A stretch of DNA of 64,000 nucleotides, from positions 175,013 to 239,012 of the forward strand of contig NZ_LWKZ01000012.1 in the NCBI RefSeq assembly GCF_001905005.1, given 5' to 3'. Position numbers and translations under genes: made by a program. Position 1 is the first letter of the stretch. Every line of letters begins with the position of its first letter. Of this stretch, positions 49,760 through 57,207 are shown one piece after another. The notes below the pieces were generated by a model, which saw nothing but the letters and a program-made list of their open reading frames with translations, ran no database searches and had not been told where the DNA came from. This stretch comes from Streptomyces sp. CB02923. GTDB lineage: Bacteria; Actinomycetota; Actinomycetes; Streptomycetales; Streptomycetaceae.

Positions 49760-50750
49760 CGGCACTCTCCGCAGCGCTACCAGCCGCTCCGGACCCCGAC
49801 GGCGCAGGTGAGGCCGGCGTGTCGGGAGACGCTGACGGCGCAGGCGGCGGCCACGGCACATCGGCCAAGGCCGGAATCAACTGCTCCTCTTCGTAGGCGA
49901 GGTGGGCGCGCAATTCCCCGGACATGCGCTCCAGGTCGGTGAGGAAACGTTTCGGGTCGGCGTTGCCGATGTCCGCGAGCAGGCCCAGCAGGTCGTTCTG
50001 GATGCGGGCGATCGTCCGGTGTTCCTCCTGGAGCCGGTCGAGAGCCGGCCGTAGTTCGGGGTGGTACCGGGCGACGGTGGGAAATATGTGCGCGTCCTCA
50101 CCGGTGTGGTGGAACTCCAGGCTCTGGCAGAACGCCAGACAGTGCTGCCGGATCTGCAGCCCGAGCCCCGGCGCCGGTGCCGCACCCGGGCCCTGGTGGG
50201 CCGCCAGCGCCGCGAGGTGCGCTTCCGCCTCGGTGCGTACGTGCCGCAACTGCGCGCGCAGCCACGTGTGGACCTGTACGAGTTTGTCGGCGAGCGTGTG
50301 GACCGCGCGCGGGTTCGCCCCGTCCGCTTCCTCGTACTCGGGCTCGGCGGGTTCCAGCACCACGACCGGCAGCGCGCGGGCGGTCCCGGCCTGGTAGTCG
50401 GCGTATCCGGGAGCCACGCTCACCACCTGCGCGAACAGCCGCTCGCGGCGCTCACCCTCGGCGGGCACCGCGATGGCCTCGTACGCCTCGGTACCGAACT
50501 CCACCTGAACTTGCGGGTGCGCGAGCAGATTGAGGTACCAATCGGGGTGGCGCGGGGCGCCGAGATTGGACCCGACGACCAGCAGCAGGTCGCCGTCGCG
50601 GACACAGCCGAGGGGCACGGTGTGCGGCTTTCCGGATGTGGCGCCGCTGGTGGTCAACAGAAGAAGGTCGCTGCCCTCGAACGGGCCACCGACTTTTCCA
50701 CCGTTGGCCCGGAACTCTTCGACGATGGACTGATGGAAAGTCTGGGACAT
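49752..50750 (-). CDS. F420-type nitroreductase (DDN-like) fused to hemerythrin domain
   Basis: 332-residue fusion. Residues 1-135 are a deazaflavin-dependent nitroreductase-like split barrel (GGPFEGSDLLLLTTSGATSGKPHTVPLGCVRDGDLLLVVGSNLG; HPDWYLNLLAHPQVQVEFG). Residues about 150-300 are a four-helix hemerythrin/HHE domain with putative di-iron ligands in HTWLRAQ, EFHHTGEDAHIF (H-H-x-x-E), EEHRTIARI and HLAYEEEQLIP. The C-terminal 30 residues are Ala/Pro/Ser. ATG 50750 follows GGAGAG. Deazaflavin-dependent reductases use F420H2, abundant in Streptomyces; the HHE half may sense or handle O2 or NO. Activity on any given substrate is unknown. Confidence 0.85.
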   Translation of the reverse strand: MSQTFHQSIVEEFRANGGKVGGPFEGSDLLLLTTSGATSGKPHTVPLGCVRDGDLLLVVGSNLGAPRHPDWYLNLLAHPQVQVEFGTEAYEAIAVPAEGERRERLFAQVVSVAPGYADYQAGTARALPVVVLEPAEPEYEEADGANPRAVHTLADKLVQVHTWLRAQLRHVRTEAEAHLAALAAHQGPGAAPAPGLGLQIRQHCLAFCQSLEFHHTGEDAHIFPTVARYHPELRPALDRLQEEHRTIARIQNDLLGLLADIGNADPKRFLTDLERMSGELRAHLAYEEEQLIPALADVPWPPPAPSASPDTPASPAPSGSGAAGSAAESAVS

Positions 50751-51288
50751 GCTGGTGTCGCTCTCCGAAAGGGTGATCCACGGGCCGGCGGCTTCAAGGC
50801 ATCGCCTGAGAAGCCGCCGTGACCGCGGTGGAGGAAAGAAGAAAGAGGTGAAGGCGCGGGGAAGCGCGCGCCCGCAGCGCGCAGCAGCCGTCACCGAGGC
50901 GCACAGGCGCAGAACACACAAGCAGAACGCGGAAGCAGAGCGCAGAAAGCCAAGACCGGGACCGGAAACCGGGACCGGAAACCGGGACCGGAGAACCGAA
51001 ACCAGAAACCGGAGAAACCGAAGCCCAGAGCCCCGAAGCCCAGAGCCCCGAAGCCCGGAGGTCGAAACACAGCCCCCGAAGGAACAGTGCGTGCGATAAG
51101 CCGCCGCGCGCTCGGCGCGCTGCTGTCAGGCCGTTGTCAGGCCCTCGTCAGGCTCAGCCCGTGGAGTATGAACTCATGGCGTCGTCCCTGGATGAAAGGT
51201 GTGTCGCCCGACTGCCGGCCGGCCCATTTCTCTTTGGCCGACGTCACGCGCACACGCGATTCCATTAGATCCATCGGACGGCGGCCCG
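50751..51288. other. Gene-free region with short purine-rich repeats
   Basis: 538 bases between two codirectional genes. Bases about 50955-51002 are four units like AAACCGGGACCGG, then about 51013-51062 three units like AGCCCCGAAGCCCAG; about 51127-51155 holds three GTCAGGC copies. No gene is convincing. Confidence 0.6.
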
Positions 51289-53049
51289 TCAACACGGCGA
51301 CCGCGACGTCACCCCGTACTCCGGCTGCCACATCGCGTCCTGCACCGCCTGTACGACATCGTCCGGAGCCACCCGCGCGACACCTTCGTCAACGGCCGCC
51401 CGTACCACCGCGACCGCGACGGCCGCCGAAGAAGCGCGCAGATTCTCCACCTGCGGCAGCAACGGCGCTCCCGGCCCGCCGCCGTCGGCCTGCCCGGCGA
51501 CCGCGTCGGCAGCGGCCAGCAGCATTCCGGGCGTCAGCCGTTCGGCGCGCGACACCACCACGCCCAGCCCGAGCCCTGGGTAGACGAGGGCGTTGTTGGC
51601 CTGTCCGATGACATGCCGGACGCCGTCGATCTCCACCGGATCGACCGGAATACCGGCCGTCGTCAGGGCCTTGCCACCGGTCCAGCGCAGCAGATCCGCG
51701 GGCATCGCCTCGATTTTCTCGGTCGGGTTGGAGAGCGGGAAGATGACGGGCCGCTCCACGTGCTTCGCCATTTCCAGCACCACCTGACGGGTGAAGGTGC
51801 CACGTACGGTCGAAGTACCGATGAGAACGGTCGGATGCACATTCCGTACGGTCGTCAGCAGGTCGACACCGTCCCGCGCATCGACACCCTCTCCCGCGTC
51901 GCCGCTGTCGCCACCACTCCCCTTGCCGCCGCCACCTCCGCCTCCGCCGCCACCTCCGCTGTCACCGCCACCTCCGCCGTCCGCCCAGCGCGCGACCTCC
52001 CCCTTGGGGCGGGCGTAAACGCGCTGATAGTCACGCAGCCCGTCCATGTCATCCAGCAGCAGCCCCGGGCGGTCGACCAGCCAGATGCGGCGGGTGGCGT
52101 CGTCGTTGCCCAGGCCGTCGCGGACCATCGCCTCGCGCAGCTGGTCGGCGATGCCCACGCCGGCCGTCCCGGCCCCGAACACCACGACGCGCTGCTCACG
52201 GAACGGCGACCCGGTGATCTTCAGCGCGGACCGGACGGCAGCGAGCGTGATCGCGCCGGTGCCCTGCAGGTCGTCGTTGAACATGCGGTAGCGCTCGCCG
52301 TACCGCTCCAGGAAGCGCCGTGCGTTGCCCGCGCCGAAGTCCTCGAAATGCAGGAGCGCGTCGGGGTACAGCGTCGCGACCGTGTCCAGATAGGCGGCGA
52401 CGAAGGAGTCGTACCGCTCGCCGCGCGCCCGGCTGTGCCGTACGCCGAGATACAGCGGGTCGTTGAGCAGCGTCTCGTTGTCGGTGCCGACATCCAGCAC
52501 CACCGGCAGGCACCGGGCGGGATCGATGCCCGCGGCGGCTGTATACACGGCCAGTTTGCCCACCGAGATCTGGATGCCGTGCACGCCCCAGTCACCGATA
52601 CCGAGGATCTGCTCGGCGTCCGTGACCACCACCAGGTCCACCTCGTCCGGCGCGAGGTCCAGCTCCTCGAAGGAGCGGCGCAGGTCCTGGGGCCGGTCGA
52701 TGGACAGGAAGACTCCGCGCGGCCGCCGGTACTCATGGCTGTACGTCTTGATCGCCTCGCCCACGGTCGGGTCGTAGACGATGGGCAGCAGCTCGGTCAG
52801 GTGCTCGGTGAGCAGCCGGTGGTACAGGACCTCGTTGCGGTCGTGCAACTGCTCCAGGTTGATGTACGCGGCCAGGTCGTCGGGCTGGCGGCGCAGCTGC
52901 TCGTAGGCGCGCCGGGCCTGCTGGTCCAGGGTGAGTACGGCGTCGGGCAGCCGGCCGACGAGGCCGAGGCGGTCGCGTTCGGCGGCGGTGAAGGCGGTTC
53001 CGCGGTTGCTCAACGGATCGTTCATGACTGACGGCGACAGCCTGCCCAT
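51289..53049 (-). CDS. NAD-dependent malic enzyme with polyglycine insertion
   Basis: 586-residue large-type malic enzyme, oxidatively decarboxylating malate to pyruvate. The N-terminal domain has YINLEQLHDRNEVLYHRLL and the catalytic-region VYDPTVGEAI with downstream LVVVTDAEQILGIGDWGVHGI. The metal-binding HFEDFGAGNARRFLERY and FNDDLQGTGAI segments are intact. The NAD domain is VVVFGAGTAGVGIADQL, with the conserved SNPTEKIEA later. A run of about 30 Gly/Ser/Asp/Lys residues (GGGGGDSGGGGGGGGGGGKG) is inserted inside the NAD domain near residue 350-385, unusual for the family and likely a surface loop. The start is uncertain between 53049 and ATG 53025 (MNDPLSNRG). Confidence 0.9.
   Translation of the reverse strand: MGRLSPSVMNDPLSNRGTAFTAAERDRLGLVGRLPDAVLTLDQQARRAYEQLRRQPDDLAAYINLEQLHDRNEVLYHRLLTEHLTELLPIVYDPTVGEAIKTYSHEYRRPRGVFLSIDRPQDLRRSFEELDLAPDEVDLVVVTDAEQILGIGDWGVHGIQISVGKLAVYTAAAGIDPARCLPVVLDVGTDNETLLNDPLYLGVRHSRARGERYDSFVAAYLDTVATLYPDALLHFEDFGAGNARRFLERYGERYRMFNDDLQGTGAITLAAVRSALKITGSPFREQRVVVFGAGTAGVGIADQLREAMVRDGLGNDDATRRIWLVDRPGLLLDDMDGLRDYQRVYARPKGEVARWADGGGGGDSGGGGGGGGGGGKGSGGDSGDAGEGVDARDGVDLLTTVRNVHPTVLIGTSTVRGTFTRQVVLEMAKHVERPVIFPLSNPTEKIEAMPADLLRWTGGKALTTAGIPVDPVEIDGVRHVIGQANNALVYPGLGLGVVVSRAERLTPGMLLAAADAVAGQADGGGPGAPLLPQVENLRASSAAVAVAVVRAAVDEGVARVAPDDVVQAVQDAMWQPEYGVTSRSPC
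51886..51994. repeat. GCC/CCG-type repeat encoding polyglycine in malic enzyme
   Basis: Plus-strand CCGCCACCTCCGCCTCC-like trinucleotide repeats, read on the minus strand as GGN glycine codons within the malic enzyme gene. Confidence 0.8.
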
Positions 53050-53057
53050 ACGCCTGC

Positions 53058-53184
53058 ACCCTGCTTCCGCTACCCCCGCACCCTGCTTCCGCTACTCCCG
53101 CACCTTGCTTCCGCTACCCCTGCACCCAGCTTCCGCTACTCCTGCACCTACCGAAGCCCCCGGCTTCCGCTACCCCTGCACCTA
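53058..53184. repeat. 22-bp tandem repeat upstream of malic enzyme
   Basis: Four units of exactly 22 bases (ACCCTGCTTCCGCTACCCCC and variants), then a fifth copy interrupted by 12 bases and a final partial copy. They cover the promoter/leader position of the malic enzyme gene. C/T-rich on the plus strand. Confidence 0.88.
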
Positions 53185-53243
53185 CTGATGCGCCCCGCTG
53201 CCCCGCTTCCGCCGCTGGTCTCCCCGCCGGGCCAGTTTCGCGC

Positions 53244-53288
53244 GAGAGCCCTGCCCCCGCATCCGGTGGATACGGGAACAGGGCTCTC
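53244..53288 (-). terminator. Terminator of the TetR-YhgE-ABC operon
   Basis: 10-bp perfect outer stem GAGAGCCCTG/CAGGGCTCTC with an inner CCGCATCC/GGATACGG stem, 24 bases after the TetR gene stop on the minus strand. Confidence 0.85.
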
Positions 53289-53312
53289 ACCTGCGTCTAC
53301 GCGAATTCGATG

Positions 53313-54017
53313 TTAGTCCGGCCGCATGGAGCTGACCCGCCCCTGAAGCAGCCGTGACAGGGAGGCGTGCACGTCCTCCACCGAGCGGTGCGGCTGGAAC
53401 GACAGCCAGTCCAGCGCCGCCACCAGCACCATGCCGAGGAGGGCGGAGGCCGTGAGAGGGACGTCGAGTTCCTCGCTCAGCTCGCCGACGGCGATGGCGT
53501 CCCGCAGCACGGATTCGACGACGGCGACCGCCCGGCCCCGTACGGACTGGAGAGTCGGCTGCCAGACCCGGTTCGTGCGCCACAGCTCCGCCACGTAGAG
53601 CTGGGTCAGGGAGGGGGAGCCGGCGATGAAGTCCAGGCCCGCCCGGATCATCGCGTCCAGCGCGTCGACCCGGGTGCCGCCGCCCGCCCGTACCGCCTGG
53701 TCGGCGGCGTCCTGGAGAGAGGCGGCGAGCAGGTCGATGCCGTCCCGCAGGAGCTCTTCGTAGAGGACGTTCTTGCTGGCGAAGTTGTAGTAGACGGTTC
53801 CCTTGGCGACGCCGGCGCGTTCGGCGATCTCGTCCACGGTGGTGGCGGAGAAGCCTTGTTCGGCGATGAGCGTGACCGCGGCGTCGAACAGTTTGCGCCG
53901 GGTGGCGCCGCGGCGCGGGCCGTGGGCCGGGGCGGCGGTCACGGGCCCGGCGCCGGGGGCGGCGCCGCGAACGACGCCGCCCCCGTGCCTGCCGCGGTGC
54001 TCGGTCCGCACGCTCAC
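53313..54017 (-). CDS. TetR-family regulator, translationally coupled to YhgE gene
   Basis: 234-residue TetR regulator. Residues 1-35 are Gly/Ala/Pro-rich, then the helix-turn-helix: TRRKLFDAAVTLIAEQGFSATTVDEIAERAGVAKGTVYYNFASKNVLYEELL. The ligand domain follows to the C-terminus. GTG 54017 overlaps the stop of the upstream membrane-protein gene (GTGA), so translation is coupled. As last gene of the operon it probably represses its own operon through the two related sites at 57020 and 57057. Confidence 0.9.
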   Translation of the reverse strand: MSVRTEHRGRHGGGVVRGAAPGAGPVTAAPAHGPRRGATRRKLFDAAVTLIAEQGFSATTVDEIAERAGVAKGTVYYNFASKNVLYEELLRDGIDLLAASLQDAADQAVRAGGGTRVDALDAMIRAGLDFIAGSPSLTQLYVAELWRTNRVWQPTLQSVRGRAVAVVESVLRDAIAVGELSEELDVPLTASALLGMVLVAALDWLSFQPHRSVEDVHASLSRLLQGRVSSMRPD

Positions 54018-56218
54018 AGGCTCAGTTCCGGATGCAGGTCCTTCATCCGTACGACCTGCCGGCTGCGCGCCGTCAGCGACGTGAGCGCCAGCGCGCCGAC
54101 CGTGAACGCGGCCAGGACGATGGAGCCCTGCCACACGATCCCGAGGTCACCGCCGGTGATGAGCCGACGCAGCCCGTCCACCACGTAACTCATCGGCAGG
54201 AACGGGTGAATGGCACCAAAGAATCCGGGGCTGGTCTGCACCGGGTACGTGCCGCCCGCCGACGTCAGCTGAAGCATCAGCACGACGAGGGTCAGTACGC
54301 GGCCCGCCGGGCCGAACTGCGCGCCGAAGAACTGGATGATGGCGGTGAACGCGGCCGTCGCCAGCAACAGGAAGCCGATGGTGGCCCCCGCGCGTTCCAT
54401 CTCCAGGCCGAGACCCCAGTGCAGTACGGCCATCAGGGCCAGCACCTGCACGACGCCGATGGCGAAGGCCGGCAGCCAGGACCCGAGCGCGATCCGCCAG
54501 CCCGGCGCACCTGCGGCGAGCGCGCGCTTGCCGAGCGGGGCGAGCAGCATGTAAGCGACCATCGCGCCGACCCACAGGGACAGCGGAATGAAGTACGGGG
54601 CGAGGCCGGTGCCGTAGTTGGGCGCCTTGTGCATCGACTTCGAGGCGAGCTCGACCGGGTTGGACATGACGTCGGTCCGCGCGTCGCGGTCCTTCTTGTC
54701 GTAGTCCGGGATCTGCGCGACACCGCTGCCCAGCTGTCCGGCCAGCTGGTTGGAGCCGTCCTTGAGCTGGTAGATGCCGCCGTTGAGCTTGTCGATGCCG
54801 TCCTTGGCGGAACCGACACCGTCGTGGACCTTGCCCGCACCGTCCGCGACCTTGCCCGCGCCGTCGGTGATCTTCCCCGCGCCGTCGGCCACCTGCCCGG
54901 TGCCGTCGACGAGTGCGTTGATGCCCTGCGCGAACTGCCCGGCGCCCTGGGACAACTTGAGCGCCCCCTGGTTGAGCTCGTTGATCTTACGCAGGGAGGT
55001 GTCCGCGTTGTTCACGATGCCCGGAACCTGGTCGGCGACCATCTCGGCACCCTGCTGGACCTCCCGCAGCTTGGCGTGCAGCGGCTGCAGGTCGGCCTTG
55101 GCGATGGCGCCGTCCACCTTCTGGGCGAGTTCGAGGCCTACGGCGGTGCCGTCCGCTATGCCCTTCAGCTTCGCGCAGTCGATCGCGTCCGCGCCTGCGG
55201 CCCCGCACTGCTTCTTGTACAGCGCGTCGGCGTCCTCGGCGTTCTGCCGCGCCTTCTGTACGGCCTTCGCCGAGTTCCCGGGCAGCTTGCCGAGGTCTTC
55301 GTCGATGGTCTTCATGACATCGGCGAGCCCCCGGGCCTTCTGGGCGATCTCCTTGCCGTGCTGCTTGAGGAAGGGGAGATCCTTCTGCGCCAGCCCGTTG
55401 ACCTGACCGGCGAGCTGCTGCGTACCGGCGGCCACCTTGCCCGCGCCCTCGCTGAGCTGCTTGGCCTTCGCGCTCGCGCTGTTGGCGCCCTTGTTGACGT
55501 CGCTGGCGCCCTTGCTCAGTTCGCCGGCCTTGTCGTGGAGCGTGCCCGCACCCTTGCTGACGTCACCTGAGCCCTTGTCGAGCTCGCCCAGGCCGTCGGC
55601 CAGCTTGCCTCCGCCGTCCTTGGCGTCGCCCAGCCCCTTGTCGATCTTGCCGGCGCCGTCCGCGGCCTGCTGTGTCTTGTCGTGCAGATCCGAGAACGAC
55701 ACGAAGATCTTGTCGAAGAACTCCCGGGACGACTTCGCCGAGGTCTTCGCGCGGATCTCCGAGAAGATCGTCTTGGAGATCGAGCCGACGATGTAGTTGT
55801 TCGCGTCGTTCGTGCGGACCTGGAGCGCACCCGTCTCCGGGTGGTCACCGGAGCTGGAGGCGATCCGCTCGCTGAAGTCCTTCGGGACGGTCAGGGAGAG
55901 GTAGTACGTACCGTCCTCGACGCCCTTCGCGGCGTCGGCGGAGCTGACCTGCTCCCAGTTGAACGTGTTGCTGTCCTTGACGTTCTTGACGAGTTCGTCG
56001 CCCGCCTGGACCTTCTTGCCGGAGGCGGTGGCACCCTCGTCGTCGTTGACGAGAGCGACCGGGATCTTGTCCAGGTTCGAATACGGGTCCCAGAACGAGC
56101 ACAGGTACAGCGCCCCGTACAGCAGCGGGATCAGCATCAGGGCGACGAGGCCCAGCCGGGGGAGCTTGCCCCTGCCGAAGCGCTTGAGCTCAAGCGCGGC
56201 GAGCTTCGGCGAGCGCAT
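54014..56218 (-). CDS. YhgE/Pip-domain membrane protein (ABC-2-type permease-like)
   Basis: 734-residue membrane protein. It has one N-terminal helix (LPRLGLVALMLIPLLYGALYL), a large external region of about 500 residues, then five helices at the C-terminus (YFIPLSLWVGAMVAYMLLA onwards). The external region begins PVALVNDDEGATASG (YhgE/Pip signature), and about residues 180-300 and 410-510 are repeated heptad-like D-G-A-G-K-(V/I)-A/S blocks that predict a long coiled coil. This architecture matches YhgE/phage-infection-protein/EsaA-like membrane proteins. The next upstream gene is an ATP-binding protein overlapping by 29 bases, so an exporter pair is likely; substrate unknown. Confidence 0.9.
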   Translation of the reverse strand: MRSPKLAALELKRFGRGKLPRLGLVALMLIPLLYGALYLCSFWDPYSNLDKIPVALVNDDEGATASGKKVQAGDELVKNVKDSNTFNWEQVSSADAAKGVEDGTYYLSLTVPKDFSERIASSSGDHPETGALQVRTNDANNYIVGSISKTIFSEIRAKTSAKSSREFFDKIFVSFSDLHDKTQQAADGAGKIDKGLGDAKDGGGKLADGLGELDKGSGDVSKGAGTLHDKAGELSKGASDVNKGANSASAKAKQLSEGAGKVAAGTQQLAGQVNGLAQKDLPFLKQHGKEIAQKARGLADVMKTIDEDLGKLPGNSAKAVQKARQNAEDADALYKKQCGAAGADAIDCAKLKGIADGTAVGLELAQKVDGAIAKADLQPLHAKLREVQQGAEMVADQVPGIVNNADTSLRKINELNQGALKLSQGAGQFAQGINALVDGTGQVADGAGKITDGAGKVADGAGKVHDGVGSAKDGIDKLNGGIYQLKDGSNQLAGQLGSGVAQIPDYDKKDRDARTDVMSNPVELASKSMHKAPNYGTGLAPYFIPLSLWVGAMVAYMLLAPLGKRALAAGAPGWRIALGSWLPAFAIGVVQVLALMAVLHWGLGLEMERAGATIGFLLLATAAFTAIIQFFGAQFGPAGRVLTLVVLMLQLTSAGGTYPVQTSPGFFGAIHPFLPMSYVVDGLRRLITGGDLGIVWQGSIVLAAFTVGALALTSLTARSRQVVRMKDLHPELSL

Positions 56219-57002
56219 GGGCGGCTTCCTCCTCGTGGGTGTCGGTCGTACCGGCCGGGCCGGTGGTCGAAGCGGGGGTGGTGGAGGCGGCGGACTCAGC
56301 GGCCGCCGGCGCGGTCCGTACGACGATCGCGTCGTCCGGGGCGGTGCTGGCCGCGGCCACCACCGTCGTGCCGTTCAGGGCCAGGTCCCGCAGCATCTGC
56401 CAGACCTGGGAACGCTCGTCCGCGGAGAGCTTGAGGTCGATGTCGTCGATGGCCACCAGCCGCGGGCCGTGCATGACGGCCAGGGCGACCGACAGCCGCA
56501 GCGCCTCGATGCGCTCCAGGTCGCGTACGGCCGTACGCAGTCCCTTGGGCAGCGTGGCGGGGTCGAGACCGACGGCGGTCAGCGCGGCCTCGACGCGGGC
56601 CCGCGTCGCCTCCTTGTAGCGGCGGCCCCACGGCAGCCGGGCGCCGAGCGAACCGGCCACCCGGCGGCCCAACAGGGCCTGCTCCTCCAGGTGTTCCCCG
56701 GCGGTCAGGGCCGGCTCCAGGTCGGCGATTCCGGGGACGTGCGCGATGGCGGTGAGGCTGCGCACCGTTCCCATGCGCTTGGGGAGGGGGAAGCCGGCGA
56801 CCGTGGCGTGGCCCTCGGCGATCTTCATACGGCCGGTGAGTGCCAGTAGGAGACAGGTGCGGCCGGAGCCCGAAGGGCCCTCGACGGCGATCAGCGAACC
56901 CGGATCCGCGGTGATGTGGACGTCTCTGAACGCCCACCCCCGCGGGCCCTTGACTCCGATTCCCCTGGCGTTGACCGCCGCCCCCTGGCGGGTGGTGTCC
57001 AC
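56190..57002 (-). CDS. ABC transporter ATP-binding protein with degenerate motifs
   Basis: 270-residue nucleotide-binding subunit. The Walker A is VEGPSGSGRTCLLL (G-x-S-G-S-G-R-T, with Arg in place of the invariant Lys). The position expected for the LSGGQ signature reads DLERIEALRLSVAL, and the Walker B is RLVAIDDIDLKL, with Asp instead of the catalytic Glu. The late switch His is not apparent. Active hydrolysis is therefore doubtful, or differently organised. GTG 57002 follows AAAGGAGGGG. It is first gene of the operon with the YhgE-type permease and TetR, with two operator-like sites just upstream. The C-terminal 40 residues are Ala/Thr-rich. Confidence 0.85.
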   Translation of the reverse strand: MDTTRQGAAVNARGIGVKGPRGWAFRDVHITADPGSLIAVEGPSGSGRTCLLLALTGRMKIAEGHATVAGFPLPKRMGTVRSLTAIAHVPGIADLEPALTAGEHLEEQALLGRRVAGSLGARLPWGRRYKEATRARVEAALTAVGLDPATLPKGLRTAVRDLERIEALRLSVALAVMHGPRLVAIDDIDLKLSADERSQVWQMLRDLALNGTTVVAAASTAPDDAIVVRTAPAAAESAASTTPASTTGPAGTTDTHEEEAAHALAEARRA

Positions 57003-57019
57003 GGCCCCTCCTTTGTTCT

Positions 57020-57031
57020 GACTGGTCAGTC
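57020..57031. promoter_or_regulatory. Probable TetR operator, copy 1
   Basis: GACTGGTCAGTC, an inverted repeat (GACTG/CAGTC arms) 18-29 bases upstream of the ABC gene start. The second related copy lies at 57057. Confidence 0.65.
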
Positions 57032-57056
57032 TAAAAGTGTGCCGTATGGAGAGGCC

Positions 57057-57068
57057 TATTGACCAATC
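57057..57068. promoter_or_regulatory. Probable TetR operator, copy 2
   Basis: TATTGACCAATC; its complement GATTGGTCAATA matches copy 1 at nine of twelve positions. Centre spacing to copy 1 is 37 bases. Confidence 0.5.
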
Positions 57069-57207
57069 AGCGCGCGATCCTGTGAACTCCGTCATGTGGC
57101 GGGTGGGGCGCTCCGACGCTTTTGGGGCGTTTGTTGGTGATGTTCTCGGTGTGACCTGCGGTGCTCTGCGCGCGGTCGCACCGGTTGGACACTTGCGACG
57201 GAGACCG

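Noticed and set aside
53058..53184. CRISPR or plasmid iteron array
   Set aside because: 22-bp units are directly adjacent with no unique spacers, and no replication gene lies nearby.
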